Of a stretch of 64,000 nucleotides of DNA, positions 8,420 to 17,312 are shown one piece after another (the first letter of the stretch is position 1; the number at the start of each line of letters is the position of its first letter). The notes under the pieces are model-generated. The model was given only the letters and a program-made list of their open reading frames with translations, had not been told where the DNA came from and did not search any database. This stretch comes from CAYNWT01 sp964450955 (GTDB lineage Bacteria > Planctomycetota > Planctomycetia > Planctomycetales > Planctomycetaceae). The position numbers were made by a program, and so were the translations under genes. Location of the stretch: positions 62,001 to 126,000 of the forward strand of contig CAYVFI010000016.1 of assembly GCA_964450955.1 (NCBI GenBank). Direction: 5' to 3'.

Positions 8420-9781
8420 CTAAACCATGCTCCGCACGTCGGCAGCGTTGGTTGGAAAAGCCAGGAGCGTCGACTTCACGTCGGCGGCAGTCAGATTGAA
8501 CTTCATCGCAAGCGCGAACAAGTTAATTGTCTCAGCAGCGTCTGCACCCAGCAGGTGTGCTCCAATGATTCGGCCGGTGTCCTGTTCGATTAGAACTCGA
8601 TGGCCGGCGACCGACGCACAGGCACGACGCAGTGAGCCGCGGTCAGAAAGATCTCCAACACGTACATCGTACTTGATGCCCTTCTGGTCCGCTTCGTTCT
8701 CAGACAGACCAATCGACGCGATGGGCGGGACCGTAAACGCAACTCGCGGCACAACGCCGTATTCGGGGCGGTGGGTGTTCTCGCCAGCGATCAGGTTCTT
8801 CTGCACCGCGCGGCCCTGTTGATTGGCGACAGGTGTCAACTTGGGTTGCGAAGAGGCAACGACGTCGCCGGCGGCGTACACATGAGAATTCGATACACTT
8901 TGCATGTATTCATTGACCTTGATGCCCGTGTCGTCGGATTCGACATTGCCTGCTTTAAGATCAAGTCCCTCCGTCGATGGCACGCGACCCGCGCCGTGAA
9001 CCACCATGTCGGCGATCACAGACGACTCCGCACCTTCACGCGCAAACTTCACCTCGAATGCACTGCCCTGCCTGGCCACGGAATTCACTGACGCGTTCAG
9101 CTTTAGATCGATACCGATATCCTGAGAGTGTTGAACAAGCATATCGACGAGATGAGGTTCAAAGCCTTTCAGTGGCCGCTGGTTGTGTTCAATAACCGTA
9201 ACCTCTGCTCCACAACGTGCAGCAATATGAGCGAACTCCATCGAGATATAGCCGCCACCAACGAAGACCAACCGCCTGGGCATGGCCGGCATCGTGAGGA
9301 ACCCATCGCTGGCTGTCAGCAGGTCTGAACCGGGAAACGCCAGCGGACGCGGTCGAGATCCGGTGCAGATCGCAATTCGCCCGGCAGACACTCGACGGTC
9401 GCCGACAGTCAACGACTGCGTGTCAACAAATCGTGGTTGACCGATAATGGTTTCAATGCCGAGCTTTGAATACGTTTCCTGCGTCCTGTCCGGAACCGGC
9501 CTGACAAACGATTGTTGAAACTGAAGCAGGTTCTCCCAGGTAATGCGGGCACCACCTGCATCGACAAGCCTGCCATCCGCCAGGCGAACATGGTCTATCA
9601 GTTCGGCGGCATGGACCAACACTTTCTTGGGGTTGCAGCCTCGCAACGCGCAGGTTCCGCCAAGCTGCCGCGATTCGATGACCAGAACGGTCATCGACTT
9701 CTTCGCACAGCCCGTGGCAATCCGAGAAGCAGACGGACCGCTACCTAGAACAATGAGGTCGTAATGATTTGCTGGAGCCAT
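8420..9781 (-). CDS. FAD/NAD(P)-dependent disulfide reductase-like flavoprotein
   Basis: A 453-residue class I pyridine nucleotide-disulfide oxidoreductase. It opens with the FAD-binding LIVLGSGPSA, has the redox pair C44-ALRG-C49 in GGTCALRGCNPKKVL, an NAD(P)-binding VFVGGGYISMEFAHIA near 175, an FAD-contact YAAGDV near 305, and a C-terminal dimerisation domain. In glutathione, mercuric and dihydrolipoyl reductases the C-terminus carries an HPT-x-x-E His/Glu pair. Here the segment reads AFPTNAADV, so both catalytic residues are missing and the substrate is unlikely to be a classical disulfide. No neighbour points to a pathway. Confidence 0.85.
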   Translation of the reverse strand: MAPANHYDLIVLGSGPSASRIATGCAKKSMTVLVIESRQLGGTCALRGCNPKKVLVHAAELIDHVRLADGRLVDAGGARITWENLLQFQQSFVRPVPDRTQETYSKLGIETIIGQPRFVDTQSLTVGDRRVSAGRIAICTGSRPRPLAFPGSDLLTASDGFLTMPAMPRRLVFVGGGYISMEFAHIAARCGAEVTVIEHNQRPLKGFEPHLVDMLVQHSQDIGIDLKLNASVNSVARQGSAFEVKFAREGAESSVIADMVVHGAGRVPSTEGLDLKAGNVESDDTGIKVNEYMQSVSNSHVYAAGDVVASSQPKLTPVANQQGRAVQKNLIAGENTHRPEYGVVPRVAFTVPPIASIGLSENEADQKGIKYDVRVGDLSDRGSLRRACASVAGHRVLIEQDTGRIIGAHLLGADAAETINLFALAMKFNLTAADVKSTLLAFPTNAADVRSMV

Positions 9782-9897
9782 GATCTCGCGCGCAACGTAA
9801 ATGAACTAAGCGAAATAGAAAAACACGCCGCGACGCGGTCCAATCCAAACGGAATCTCCGTCTCCGGAGTCGTGCGAAACTAAGTGAGTGAGACGCA

Positions 9898-9929
9898 ACG
9901 AAGCCGAACCAATACTGGCTCGGCTTCGT
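9898..9929 (-). terminator. Strong hairpin downstream of FAS1 gene
   Basis: A 14-bp stem with one mismatch (9898-9911 with 9916-9929) and a 4-nt loop lies 22 bases past the FAS1 stop. No T run follows on the minus strand, so it is a stem-loop of uncertain terminator strength. Confidence 0.4.
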
Positions 9930-9951
9930 CCGTGTCGGTTGGACCAATGGC

Positions 9952-11280
9952 TTAGCCGATTGGCGGATTAAGAACGGCGTCAATCGTGTGTACGAAGCCG
10001 TTCTTTGCGCGAATGTCGGCCACCAGAACGTTGGCTTCCGCGTTGAGAACAATGTTGGTCGTGTTATCGACCGTAATCTCTTCCCCGCTAAGCGATGTCA
10101 GCGAGGTTGTGTCGGCCAGCACCTCCGCGTCCACGGATCCGGCTGTGGCGTGATAAGCCAGAAGGTCTCTCAGAATCCCGGTCGGGTCAGCGATAAGCGC
10201 CGCCAGTGTCTCCGCGGGAACAGCGGCGAACGCATCGTCAGTTGGAGCAAAGACACTTACGGTTCCACCCTGAAGATCGGCCGTGAGTCCGGCAAGTTCG
10301 ACGTACGCACGCAGGTCAGACAGTTCCGGAGTAACAAGAACGACTTCACTCACGGTTCCAAGTCGCGCTTCGGACCTGACCAAATCCAGGAAAGTCGCCT
10401 CCACGCCGGCCTCAGTGCTTTCAACGAAAGCGTCGAACTCTTCATCGTCTTCAGTTATCTGGTTCTCAAAGTTGATGAGTTCCACACCCTCTTCAAATGT
10501 CGAACCCGCAACGAAAGCAGTATCAGAGTTACCTCTGGCACCATTCCCAAACAACGCGCCCGAGAAGACGCTGTCGACGACCGCAAGGGTATCGTCACCA
10601 GTACCCGTAATGACGGCAGCTGTTGACGTGTCGATTTCGGTCATCGATACGACGTCGTCACCGGATCCCGTTGTGACAAAAAACGGCTCATCAAACGAAG
10701 ACGAGCGCAGGGCAACTCTGTCGGCTCCCGACCCGGTTAAAATGGATGCATAGTCGCCGACAGCTGCGTTATCTACTCCAATTGTGTCCTGCCCTCGACC
10801 CATCGAGACGTGCAGCAGGTCACCAGCGGTGGAGCTGTCGAATGAGAAATCGTCTGATCCCCGCCCGCCGAGCACTAACACTGTTCCTGAGACGTCGACG
10901 TCAAGAAATCCAACGGCATCGTTGCCAGATCCGGCTTTGACCTGCACGTCGTCCCCAACCGTGAACGATTCGAACAGGATTGTATCTTTGCCAGACCCAA
11001 GTACGACGCGGACATCATCGGGCACGACGTTGGTTTCGAAGACCTGAACAGGGTCGGCCGAACCGTTCACTGTGGTTCCATCCATCCCGTAGATCGAAAT
11101 ACCACCTTCTTCGTCAAGCCGAACCTGAACATGATTGTCGCCAGAATCACCTCGCAGAATCAGGTCGCCACTGCGAACAATCGCCGCCATATTTCCCGCA
11201 AGCAACAGACGTTGCTCAAGATATTCTGGCGACTGTGCGGCCCTGCGTGTGCGTCTCTTCAAGTTCGTTAGTAGCTTCAT
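9952..11280 (-). CDS. Secreted protein with Gly-Asp repeats and C-terminal fasciclin (FAS1) domain
   Basis: A 442-residue exported protein. It starts MKLLTNLKRRTRR and has LEQRLLLAGN at about residues 20-29, an N-terminal motif common on exported planctomycete proteins. Residues about 60-260 hold repeated short units such as GSGKDTI, GSGNDAV, GRGSDDF, GSGADRV, GSGDDVV and GTGDDTL, resembling calcium-binding beta-roll repeats though less regular. The last 130 residues are a FAS1 domain (VFAPTDDAFAAVP, LLAYHAT, GFVHTIDAVL). FAS1 mediates adhesion. The ATG at 11280 has a good AGAGG site. A sigma-54-like promoter lies 47 bases upstream. Confidence 0.87.
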   Translation of the reverse strand: MKLLTNLKRRTRRAAQSPEYLEQRLLLAGNMAAIVRSGDLILRGDSGDNHVQVRLDEEGGISIYGMDGTTVNGSADPVQVFETNVVPDDVRVVLGSGKDTILFESFTVGDDVQVKAGSGNDAVGFLDVDVSGTVLVLGGRGSDDFSFDSSTAGDLLHVSMGRGQDTIGVDNAAVGDYASILTGSGADRVALRSSSFDEPFFVTTGSGDDVVSMTEIDTSTAAVITGTGDDTLAVVDSVFSGALFGNGARGNSDTAFVAGSTFEEGVELINFENQITEDDEEFDAFVESTEAGVEATFLDLVRSEARLGTVSEVVLVTPELSDLRAYVELAGLTADLQGGTVSVFAPTDDAFAAVPAETLAALIADPTGILRDLLAYHATAGSVDAEVLADTTSLTSLSGEEITVDNTTNIVLNAEANVLVADIRAKNGFVHTIDAVLNPPIG

Positions 11281-11326
11281 CGTCCGATCCCTCTGAAAAA
11301 TTTGTAGTGTGGGGCGGGACGGGAGA

Positions 11327-11342
11327 AGCAGGTCGCGTGCCA
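11327..11342 (-). promoter_or_regulatory. Putative sigma-54 promoter for FAS1 gene
   Basis: On the minus strand TGGCACGCGACCTGCT matches at 9 of 10 fixed bases. The stretch from here to 11684 holds no gene I can support and separates two outward-facing sigma-54-like promoters. Confidence 0.62.
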
Positions 11343-11684
11343 TTGTGATTCAAATGCGCCCATGCGGAGGCTCCGGCTTTTCGACGCGAAATTGGTCGGA
11401 CCATCGAAACCGCAGGGCTGCTGACCACTCGGTTTGGAAGCTCATCTACCAGGCAGCACCCCGGTTCAGTCGGTTGTTCTGGTGAGAGTGGGTGGGGGCT
11501 TTACTTAGGTCAAAACCACGCGTGTTAATTGTGTTCTTTTTTCTTTTGTTACGAACCTTTCTGCCGTGCTTGGCGAGGGATGGCCAGTCAATGTCGGGGT
11601 TCCATGATTCGAAACTTCTCCGCAACGTCTGTCGTGAGAGCATCGTCCGCGATGTCAGCCGGGCCCCTGACGCTGTTTTGCATT

Positions 11685-11700
11685 TGGCACAGTACGTGCA
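11685..11700 (+). promoter_or_regulatory. Putative sigma-54 promoter for first DUF1328 gene
   Basis: TGGCACAGTACGTGCA matches at 9 of 10 fixed bases and lies 50 bases before the start at 11750, the same distance class as the perfect site before the second DUF1328 gene. Confidence 0.62.
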
Positions 11701-11749
11701 TCGTTATTGGAAAAAATTCGTAGCTTACAATTTCAGACTGGAAACCATC

Positions 11750-11914
11750 ATGCTTGGGTACGCTGTGACATTTCTCATTATCGCTCTCATCGCCGGACTG
11801 CTTGGCTTCGGACTTGTCGGGGGCATGGCATATGGGGCAGCAAAAATTTGCTTCTTCATCTTCCTCATCCTCGCGGTCGTTGCGCTGCTAAGAGGAAAGC
11901 GTCTCCCGACTTAG
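11750..11914 (+). CDS. DUF1328 membrane microprotein, copy 1
   Basis: A 54-residue protein with two transmembrane helices. The segment GLLGFGLVGGMAYGAAKICFF is the hallmark of DUF1328 (YtjA-like) and recurs with one conservative change in the copy at 22411. The function of the family is unknown; members are often stress-induced. A longer open frame begins at 11492, but its extra 86 residues have no counterpart and would span the promoter, so I chose the ATG at 11750. The ribosome binding site is not strong. Confidence 0.85.
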   Translation: MLGYAVTFLIIALIAGLLGFGLVGGMAYGAAKICFFIFLILAVVALLRGKRLPT

Positions 11915-12050
11915 TTGGAACGTCTCGCACGGCGTCACAGTCCGATTACGACTTCGCTAACGGCGCCACCGCGGTTGGCGCTGCGGAGTGAACGCTGGCC
12001 GTGAGTATCGGCGGGCTGGCTTGGCCGGCGCGGAGATTCTGTGGGGACGA

Positions 12051-12200
12051 ATGAAAAGTGTATTGTTCATTCTGCTAGTATTCACGGCGTCTCTTACCTG
12101 GCCGGCCACATTGCGAGACGAAGCTTTAAAGACGACAACAAGACAACACGGTGGTCGCGTTTACATCACTCAAACCTTGTTGCACTGCAGTAGATCTTAA
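12051..12200 (+). CDS. Possible small secreted protein, translationally coupled to transporter
   Basis: A 49-residue frame beginning MKSVLFILLVFTASLTWPA, which looks like a signal peptide, followed by a short polar tail. Its stop shares one base with the ATG of the downstream transporter (TAATG), the usual sign of translational coupling. No family is recognised and the ribosome binding site is weak, so it could be a leader peptide rather than a functional protein. Confidence 0.4.
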   Translation: MKSVLFILLVFTASLTWPATLRDEALKTTTRQHGGRVYITQTLLHCSRS

Positions 12201-13348
12201 TGTCAGAGAGAGACAAGCTTTCCCTCGCCGAACTTCATCTTTGGCAGTTCCGAGCCGTGCAGGACGTTTTCTGGATCGGACTAGCGGGACTGACGCTTTG
12301 GTTCGGCTATCAGCTTCGAAGTATTTTCGTACCGATGCTGATTGGTTTGGGATTAGCGTATGCCATCAACCCGGCACTGGTGTTTCTCGAAGACCGTCTA
12401 AAGTGGCGGCGAACCGTCGTGCTTGGCGTGGTCGCCGCTGTTCTACTGATCGTTCTGGTCTCGGCAGGAGTGGCTGTTGTACCTCTGCTTCTTGCCGAGG
12501 CCGATACGCTGGTCGAACGAGCTCCAGGATACTTCGACACTGTCGTTGACCGCTTCGAATCTTCCGAACAGCCCGCGCTGGTTCGTCTCCGGAAGTGGGT
12601 GGAGAATCAGTCGCAACACTGGGCAAAGAACCCGACCGACGCTGGCCGCATTGGAGACGGCGTGGCTCTGACGTTCCAGCTATTCGCAAGGCTGCTTGGA
12701 ATCACGACCAGTATTGCCCTCATTCCAATTTACGCTTGTTTCTTCGCGTGGTCTTTTCAACCGCTGGTGACCAAAGCGAAGGAACTCATTCCCGATCCGC
12801 ACCGTGATCCGATTTGCAGGATAGTTGGCAGGATGGATAGCGCCGTTGGCGACTTCCTGAGGGGTCGCTTCTTTGTGATGCTACTAATGATGGCTGGATT
12901 TTCATCGGCATTCTGGATCGCCGGAGTCCCCTATTGGCTTCTTATTGGCTGCTTTACGGGGCTGTTGAGCTTCATCCCGTATGTCTCTGTCATTGGAGCT
13001 GGTGTCGCAGTTTTGGCGACGTGGGTTGAATCACAGTCTAGCGGTACCACACTCTCGCCGATGTCCGTGTTTGGCTTTCCGCTGATCGCCTTTAGCGTGG
13101 TTCAGTTGCTGGAAGGCTGGCTGGTAACGCCTTGGATCCAAAGCAAGTCGATGCACATGAACCCGGTTGCCATTTTCATTGTCGTGCTGGTAGGCGGGGC
13201 TGCGGGCGGGTTGTACGGGCTACTGCTGGCAATTCCGCTTGCCGGGTGCGGTCGAATTCTCTTCACCGATGTCCTGTTGCCTCGATTGGAGCAGTGGGCG
13301 AAGTCTTCGGAACAACAACCCACTTCGGCCCACGACGAAAAATCGTGA
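12200..13348 (+). CDS. AI-2E family transporter (PerM/TqsA-like)
   Basis: A 382-residue multi-pass membrane protein of the AI-2E transporter superfamily. Features are a pair of N-terminal helices with the IGLGLAYAINPALVFLEDRL segment, a periplasm-facing amphipathic middle region (about 95-165) and a C-terminal block with PYWLLIGCFTGLLSFIPYVSVIGA and VVLVGGAAGGLYGLLLAIPLAG. Substrates of the family vary (autoinducer-2, Na+/Li+ exchange, unknown), so the cargo is not assigned. The start overlaps the stop of the small upstream frame. Confidence 0.88.
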   Translation: MSERDKLSLAELHLWQFRAVQDVFWIGLAGLTLWFGYQLRSIFVPMLIGLGLAYAINPALVFLEDRLKWRRTVVLGVVAAVLLIVLVSAGVAVVPLLLAEADTLVERAPGYFDTVVDRFESSEQPALVRLRKWVENQSQHWAKNPTDAGRIGDGVALTFQLFARLLGITTSIALIPIYACFFAWSFQPLVTKAKELIPDPHRDPICRIVGRMDSAVGDFLRGRFFVMLLMMAGFSSAFWIAGVPYWLLIGCFTGLLSFIPYVSVIGAGVAVLATWVESQSSGTTLSPMSVFGFPLIAFSVVQLLEGWLVTPWIQSKSMHMNPVAIFIVVLVGGAAGGLYGLLLAIPLAGCGRILFTDVLLPRLEQWAKSSEQQPTSAHDEKS

Positions 13349-13502
13349 GGACGCAGCCATCGCATCAGCCAGTCCTACCTGGTCCATGAGCGGCCTGGCT
13401 GGATGAAATTCGACCGATCCAACATCACACGTCGATCAGTGAACCGACCAATACGGGGTGAAAGTCCGCTTTTCGTGTTCAAACACGGTCCGGCCCTGCA
13501 TT

Positions 13503-13518
13503 TGGTACGCAGTCTGCA
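13503..13518 (+). promoter_or_regulatory. Putative sigma-54 promoter for lipoprotein gene
   Basis: TGGTACGCAGTCTGCA matches at 8 of 10 fixed bases with GG/GC spacing kept, 43 bases before the lipoprotein ATG. Confidence 0.5.
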
Positions 13519-13561
13519 ACGTCGGACAGCAGACAGCTGCAAGTGAGCATGGGAGACAACA

Positions 13562-13843
13562 ATGCTAAAGACATCAATGCGACGACTCGCGAGCGCTGGA
13601 GCAGGAATGTTGCTGGTCGTCGCGGCAATCGGATGTGCTGAGGAAACGGTAGGGGACAAGATTCGTGACACAGGTGCCGCCGTGGGTGACGCAGTGGATG
13701 ACGTCGCAGAATCGGTGAAGGACGCGACCCACAAATCCAAGGTCGAAAAAGCAATCGAAGAGGTTAAGGAATCCGCAGATGAGGTCTCCGATGCCGTGAA
13801 GGACGCGGCCGACGATATCAAAGATTCCGGCGGCGGGCGGTAA
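13562..13843 (+). CDS. Small helical lipoprotein
   Basis: A 93-residue protein with a lipoprotein signal peptide: positive MLKTSMRRL, hydrophobic core and lipobox VAAIGC with the lipidated Cys near residue 25. The mature part is a low-complexity amphipathic helix built of DAVDDVAESVKDA-like units, resembling YtxH- or Lea-type stress proteins. Function unknown; an envelope-protective or spacer role is inference. The longer lipoprotein at 23490 has a similar design. Confidence 0.75.
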   Translation: MLKTSMRRLASAGAGMLLVVAAIGCAEETVGDKIRDTGAAVGDAVDDVAESVKDATHKSKVEKAIEEVKESADEVSDAVKDAADDIKDSGGGR

Positions 13844-14115
13844 TTCGGGCGGCGTGTCGCCTTTCGTTCAACAGCCACCGGACTGTCGAACTCGACCTCA
13901 GATTTTACCCATGTCGTTTGAAGCAAGCCCCGGCGCCACAGACCCCTTGTGGTCGGCGTTGGGGTACGGTGAGGCCTGGGTCGGCAGTTGTCTCCACTGG
14001 CTGCCGTCCCCAGGCCCTTTTTCGAATGTCCATCACCATCAGGCAACCCGGTCCTGTTGCGGGCAACGCACTTCGTCTACGCTGCTGCGCCACCTGACAC
14101 TTAGAGCAAACCGAA

Positions 14116-15456
14116 ATGCGTTCACGCCTGCTGAGTATTTGGGATCGATTCCGCACCAGCTTTTGGTTCGAACCTACTCTCCTGTCACTCCTCGCACTTG
14201 CCCTTGCTGTCGGCACAACAAAACTTGACGCCGACATGGATTCGCGACTGAGCAACTCGCCGTGGGTTTCGACGTCGACCTCAGCGGCGACATCAATGCT
14301 TTCGTCGCTTGCCAGCACCGCGTTTACGCTGGCCGGAGTCTCGTTTTCGATAACGATGGTGACGCTATCGATGGCATCAGCGCAGTTCGGTTCGCGTCAA
14401 CTTCGCTCTGTCATCAGCAACAGTATTGCTGACCGTGTTATGGGTGCATTCATCGCGACAGCTTTGTACTGCATGGTTGTTTTGCGGTTTGTGCGTGATG
14501 CGGCCGAGTCGAAATCGCCGTTCGTGCCTCAAATTTCCACTGGCGTCGCCACCATCATGGGACTTCTTTGCCTGGCCTTGCTGATTTGGTTCGTCCATGA
14601 AGTCAGTGTCAACATTCAGGCGCCGACTGTAATTGCTCAGATCGCGGCAGAGCTGGATGCGTCCATTGATCGTCTCTATCCAGAGAAGACCGCCGATACC
14701 GCGGGCGAAACCCACTCTCCACCCGACGTCGATTCGTTCTCGAGACGGGTCATGGTTCCGGGCAGCGCCAGCGGGTACATCGACGGCTTCGATCGAGATG
14801 ATCTTGTATCTGCCGCTAAGAAGCACGACAGCGTTATTTTCATGAAGCTTCGGCCGGGTAAGTTCGTGGTACCGGAGGTCGCGGTTGCATGTGTCGCCGC
14901 AAACCACAACCGCATTGACGATGAGACTGACGAACTGGTGAAGACGATCCAATCGCTCATGGTCGTCGGAAAATGGCGATCACCGAGGCAAGATATATCC
15001 TGCTCTGTCTACGACCTTGTGGACATCGCCTCACGGGCGTTGTCACCGGGAGTGAACGATCCATTTACGGCGATGGCTTGCATCGATCGCCTTGGGGCGG
15101 CCATTGGACGAATCGCTGGACGACCGGAACTACCGACTTGCTTTTCTGACGAAGATGGCAACCCGAGACTGGTCATAGCCCCTGTTACGGTTCCGCAACT
15201 GCTTGATGACGCCTTCCGCATGATTCGACAGTACGGGAAAACGTCCCCTTCGATTTCAATTCGCCTCATCGAGGGCTTGAAGATGGTTGCAGCGCAAACC
15301 ACGCGACAGGAGGACGCACACGCTGTCAGTCGGCATGCGAACGCCATCCGTGCCGATTTTTTCAGTACCGACCCAAACGAAGACGACCTCGCAGACTTCA
15401 ATTCAAGATTCGACCGTTTGCCCCAGTTCGCCAACACAAAAACAACAAAGACATGA
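14116..15456 (+). CDS. DUF2254 membrane protein
   Basis: A 446-residue protein of the DUF2254 family. Four transmembrane segments occupy about residues 17-180, including the family-typical stretch TLAGVSFSITMVTLSMASAQFG followed by SRQLRSVI. A soluble C-terminal half contains SGYIDGFDRDDLV, RPGKFVVP and SPGVNDPFTAMACIDRLG. The family has no assigned function; its neighbourhood with channels and transporters suggests an ionic role, but that is inference. The 272 bases before it hold no visible gene or sigma-54 site. Confidence 0.88.
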   Translation: MRSRLLSIWDRFRTSFWFEPTLLSLLALALAVGTTKLDADMDSRLSNSPWVSTSTSAATSMLSSLASTAFTLAGVSFSITMVTLSMASAQFGSRQLRSVISNSIADRVMGAFIATALYCMVVLRFVRDAAESKSPFVPQISTGVATIMGLLCLALLIWFVHEVSVNIQAPTVIAQIAAELDASIDRLYPEKTADTAGETHSPPDVDSFSRRVMVPGSASGYIDGFDRDDLVSAAKKHDSVIFMKLRPGKFVVPEVAVACVAANHNRIDDETDELVKTIQSLMVVGKWRSPRQDISCSVYDLVDIASRALSPGVNDPFTAMACIDRLGAAIGRIAGRPELPTCFSDEDGNPRLVIAPVTVPQLLDDAFRMIRQYGKTSPSISIRLIEGLKMVAAQTTRQEDAHAVSRHANAIRADFFSTDPNEDDLADFNSRFDRLPQFANTKTTKT

Positions 15457-15633
15457 TTCGATTCGTGTGGATTTCGTCGCCATCGTGATGATGGCTCAGT
15501 CATGACCAACACAGTTGTCTGCGGTTCCGCCACCACTCATCGGGTCACTGCCAGCGACCTACTGGAATCGCAAAGATACCTGAAGCACCCACGAATGAAT
15601 CCTCTCAAGATACCCCAGCCTTTCGAGAACCAA

Positions 15634-17085
15634 ATGTCACGCCACATCATTATTCTCATTCTGACTCTGGTTTTTAACGTAACCGCTGTTGGCCAGGAGA
15701 CAAACGAAGCTGCGACTGCAGACGTGGTCGGCGCTGAGACGGCCACCCCTTTAAGCGAGGCACCGGCGAAAGTTAACGTCGAAGAAGTCGTGGGCGATGA
15801 CGCCATCAAAGCTCGGCTGGTTCGAATTTTGGAAGCGACAGAATGGTTCGACAACCCCGTGGTTCGTGTTGATGAGGGTGTTGTTTTCCTGGCTGGAGAT
15901 ACACAACAAGATCAGCACCGCGACTGGGCCACGCAGCTTGCATCGAAAACGGAAGATGTTGTTGCGGTGGTGAATCGCATCAAAGTTGCCGATCCGCCCA
16001 TCTGGAACCTCGCACCCGCTGTCGATGCGACTAAAGACCTCGGTCGCAATGTGGTGCAATCAATTCCGCTAATCGGAATCGCATTTGTGCTTGTCGCCTT
16101 AACCTGGTTCGCCGGCAGAGCGACATTGAAGCTTGCTGACAAAACTGTGATGAAACGTTTCAAGAGCTCTCTACTACGCGAAGTCGCTCGAAAGACGTTA
16201 CTCATTCCGGTTTGGTTGGTTGGGATTTATCTGATCCTCCGAATTTCCGGGCTAACAAGATTAGCAATGACAGTCATTGGCGGAACAGGCGTTCTTGGGT
16301 TGGTTGTTGGCTTCGCATTCCGAGACATCGCTGAAAACTTTCTCTCCAGTATTCTCATCAGTGTTCAAAATCCGTTTCGCTACGGTGACCTGATTCAAGT
16401 CGATGGCAACCTTGGGTTTGTTCAGCGAGTAAATACACGGGGAACCGTCTTAATGACGTTTGACGGGAACCACATTCAAATACCCAACTCGACGATCTAT
16501 AAGAACACGATTAAGAATTACACAGCGAACCCAAATCGCAGGTTCGATTTCGAAGTCGGCATCGGTTACGACGTACCCGTGAGTGAGGCTCAACAAGCGG
16601 CGTTCGAGATATTGGCAGAACACCCAGCCATCCTTGAGGAACCCGAAGCACAGGTTTTGGTTGAGGGACTTGGGTCGTCCACGGTCAACATTCGGGTCTA
16701 CGCATGGGTTGATGGCAGCAGCCACAGTTTGCCCAAGGTAAAGTCTTCAGTCATTCGGCTAGTGAAACGGAGATTCGAAGACTCCGGATACTCAATGCCC
16801 GACGACGCCCGCGAGATTGTCTTCCCTGAAGCTGTTCCTATTGAAATGTTGCGGGCAGATCGGCCCGAAGTCTCCCCAGTGGCTGCGGCAAAAGAAACTG
16901 TCAAAGAGCCACCAGTGCAGGAAGAGGTCGCCACCAAAGCCGAAGGCGGTCTTATATCTGAGATTGACGAACTGCACGAACAAGCAAAGAAGTCGCGCGA
17001 TCCGGAGGAAGGTGGGGCTGACCTCCTTACCGACTCTGCCGCGGACGGACTTGAAACAAGTCGGGAGCAAACATCAACCGCGTAG
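15634..17085 (+). CDS. MscS mechanosensitive channel with N-terminal BON domain
   Basis: A 483-residue protein. The signal peptide MSRHIIILILTLVFNVTAVG is followed by a BON domain (about 45-115: IKARLVRILEATEWF, VVRVDEGVVFLAGD, VVAVVNRIKV), three transmembrane helices (about 140-245), the MscS pore segment GGTGVLGLVVGFAFRDIAENF and the beta domain FRYGDLIQVDG. It ends in a charged Glu/Lys tail. MscS channels release solutes under membrane tension. An in-frame ATG at 15502 would bury the signal peptide inside the protein, so I start at 15634; 15595 is the other option. Confidence 0.87.
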   Translation: MSRHIIILILTLVFNVTAVGQETNEAATADVVGAETATPLSEAPAKVNVEEVVGDDAIKARLVRILEATEWFDNPVVRVDEGVVFLAGDTQQDQHRDWATQLASKTEDVVAVVNRIKVADPPIWNLAPAVDATKDLGRNVVQSIPLIGIAFVLVALTWFAGRATLKLADKTVMKRFKSSLLREVARKTLLIPVWLVGIYLILRISGLTRLAMTVIGGTGVLGLVVGFAFRDIAENFLSSILISVQNPFRYGDLIQVDGNLGFVQRVNTRGTVLMTFDGNHIQIPNSTIYKNTIKNYTANPNRRFDFEVGIGYDVPVSEAQQAAFEILAEHPAILEEPEAQVLVEGLGSSTVNIRVYAWVDGSSHSLPKVKSSVIRLVKRRFEDSGYSMPDDAREIVFPEAVPIEMLRADRPEVSPVAAAKETVKEPPVQEEVATKAEGGLISEIDELHEQAKKSRDPEEGGADLLTDSAADGLETSREQTSTA

Positions 17086-17312
17086 CAGTGCAGAACGCCG
17101 CAGCCAGCCAAGCTTGGCAGGCGGCCGAACGACTCTCATCACTACCGTCCTACCATCACACTGCTTCTTAACCGTCAATCCGCAGGGCAGTGTCTCTAGT
17201 TCTGCGCGGGTCCTTGCTGCGGCATCAGAGCAGTTCCTGTCAAACCCTAGCCAACATTCGGTTGATCATCGTCCGCATGACAAAGGGTTCAGGAGCAACT
17301 GACACCCGCGGT

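Noticed and set aside
10000..10900. Plus-strand open frames at 9988-10626 and 10283-10753.
   Set aside because: They are shadows of the Gly-Asp repeat region of the FAS1 gene on the other strand.
11492..11749. 86-codon upstream extension of the first DUF1328 gene.
   Set aside because: The extension spans the sigma-54-like promoter and has no counterpart in the second copy at 22411.
12100..12125. Sigma-54-like TGGCCGGCCACATTGC upstream of the AI-2E transporter.
   Set aside because: GG and GC are eleven bases apart, and the -24 box is poor.
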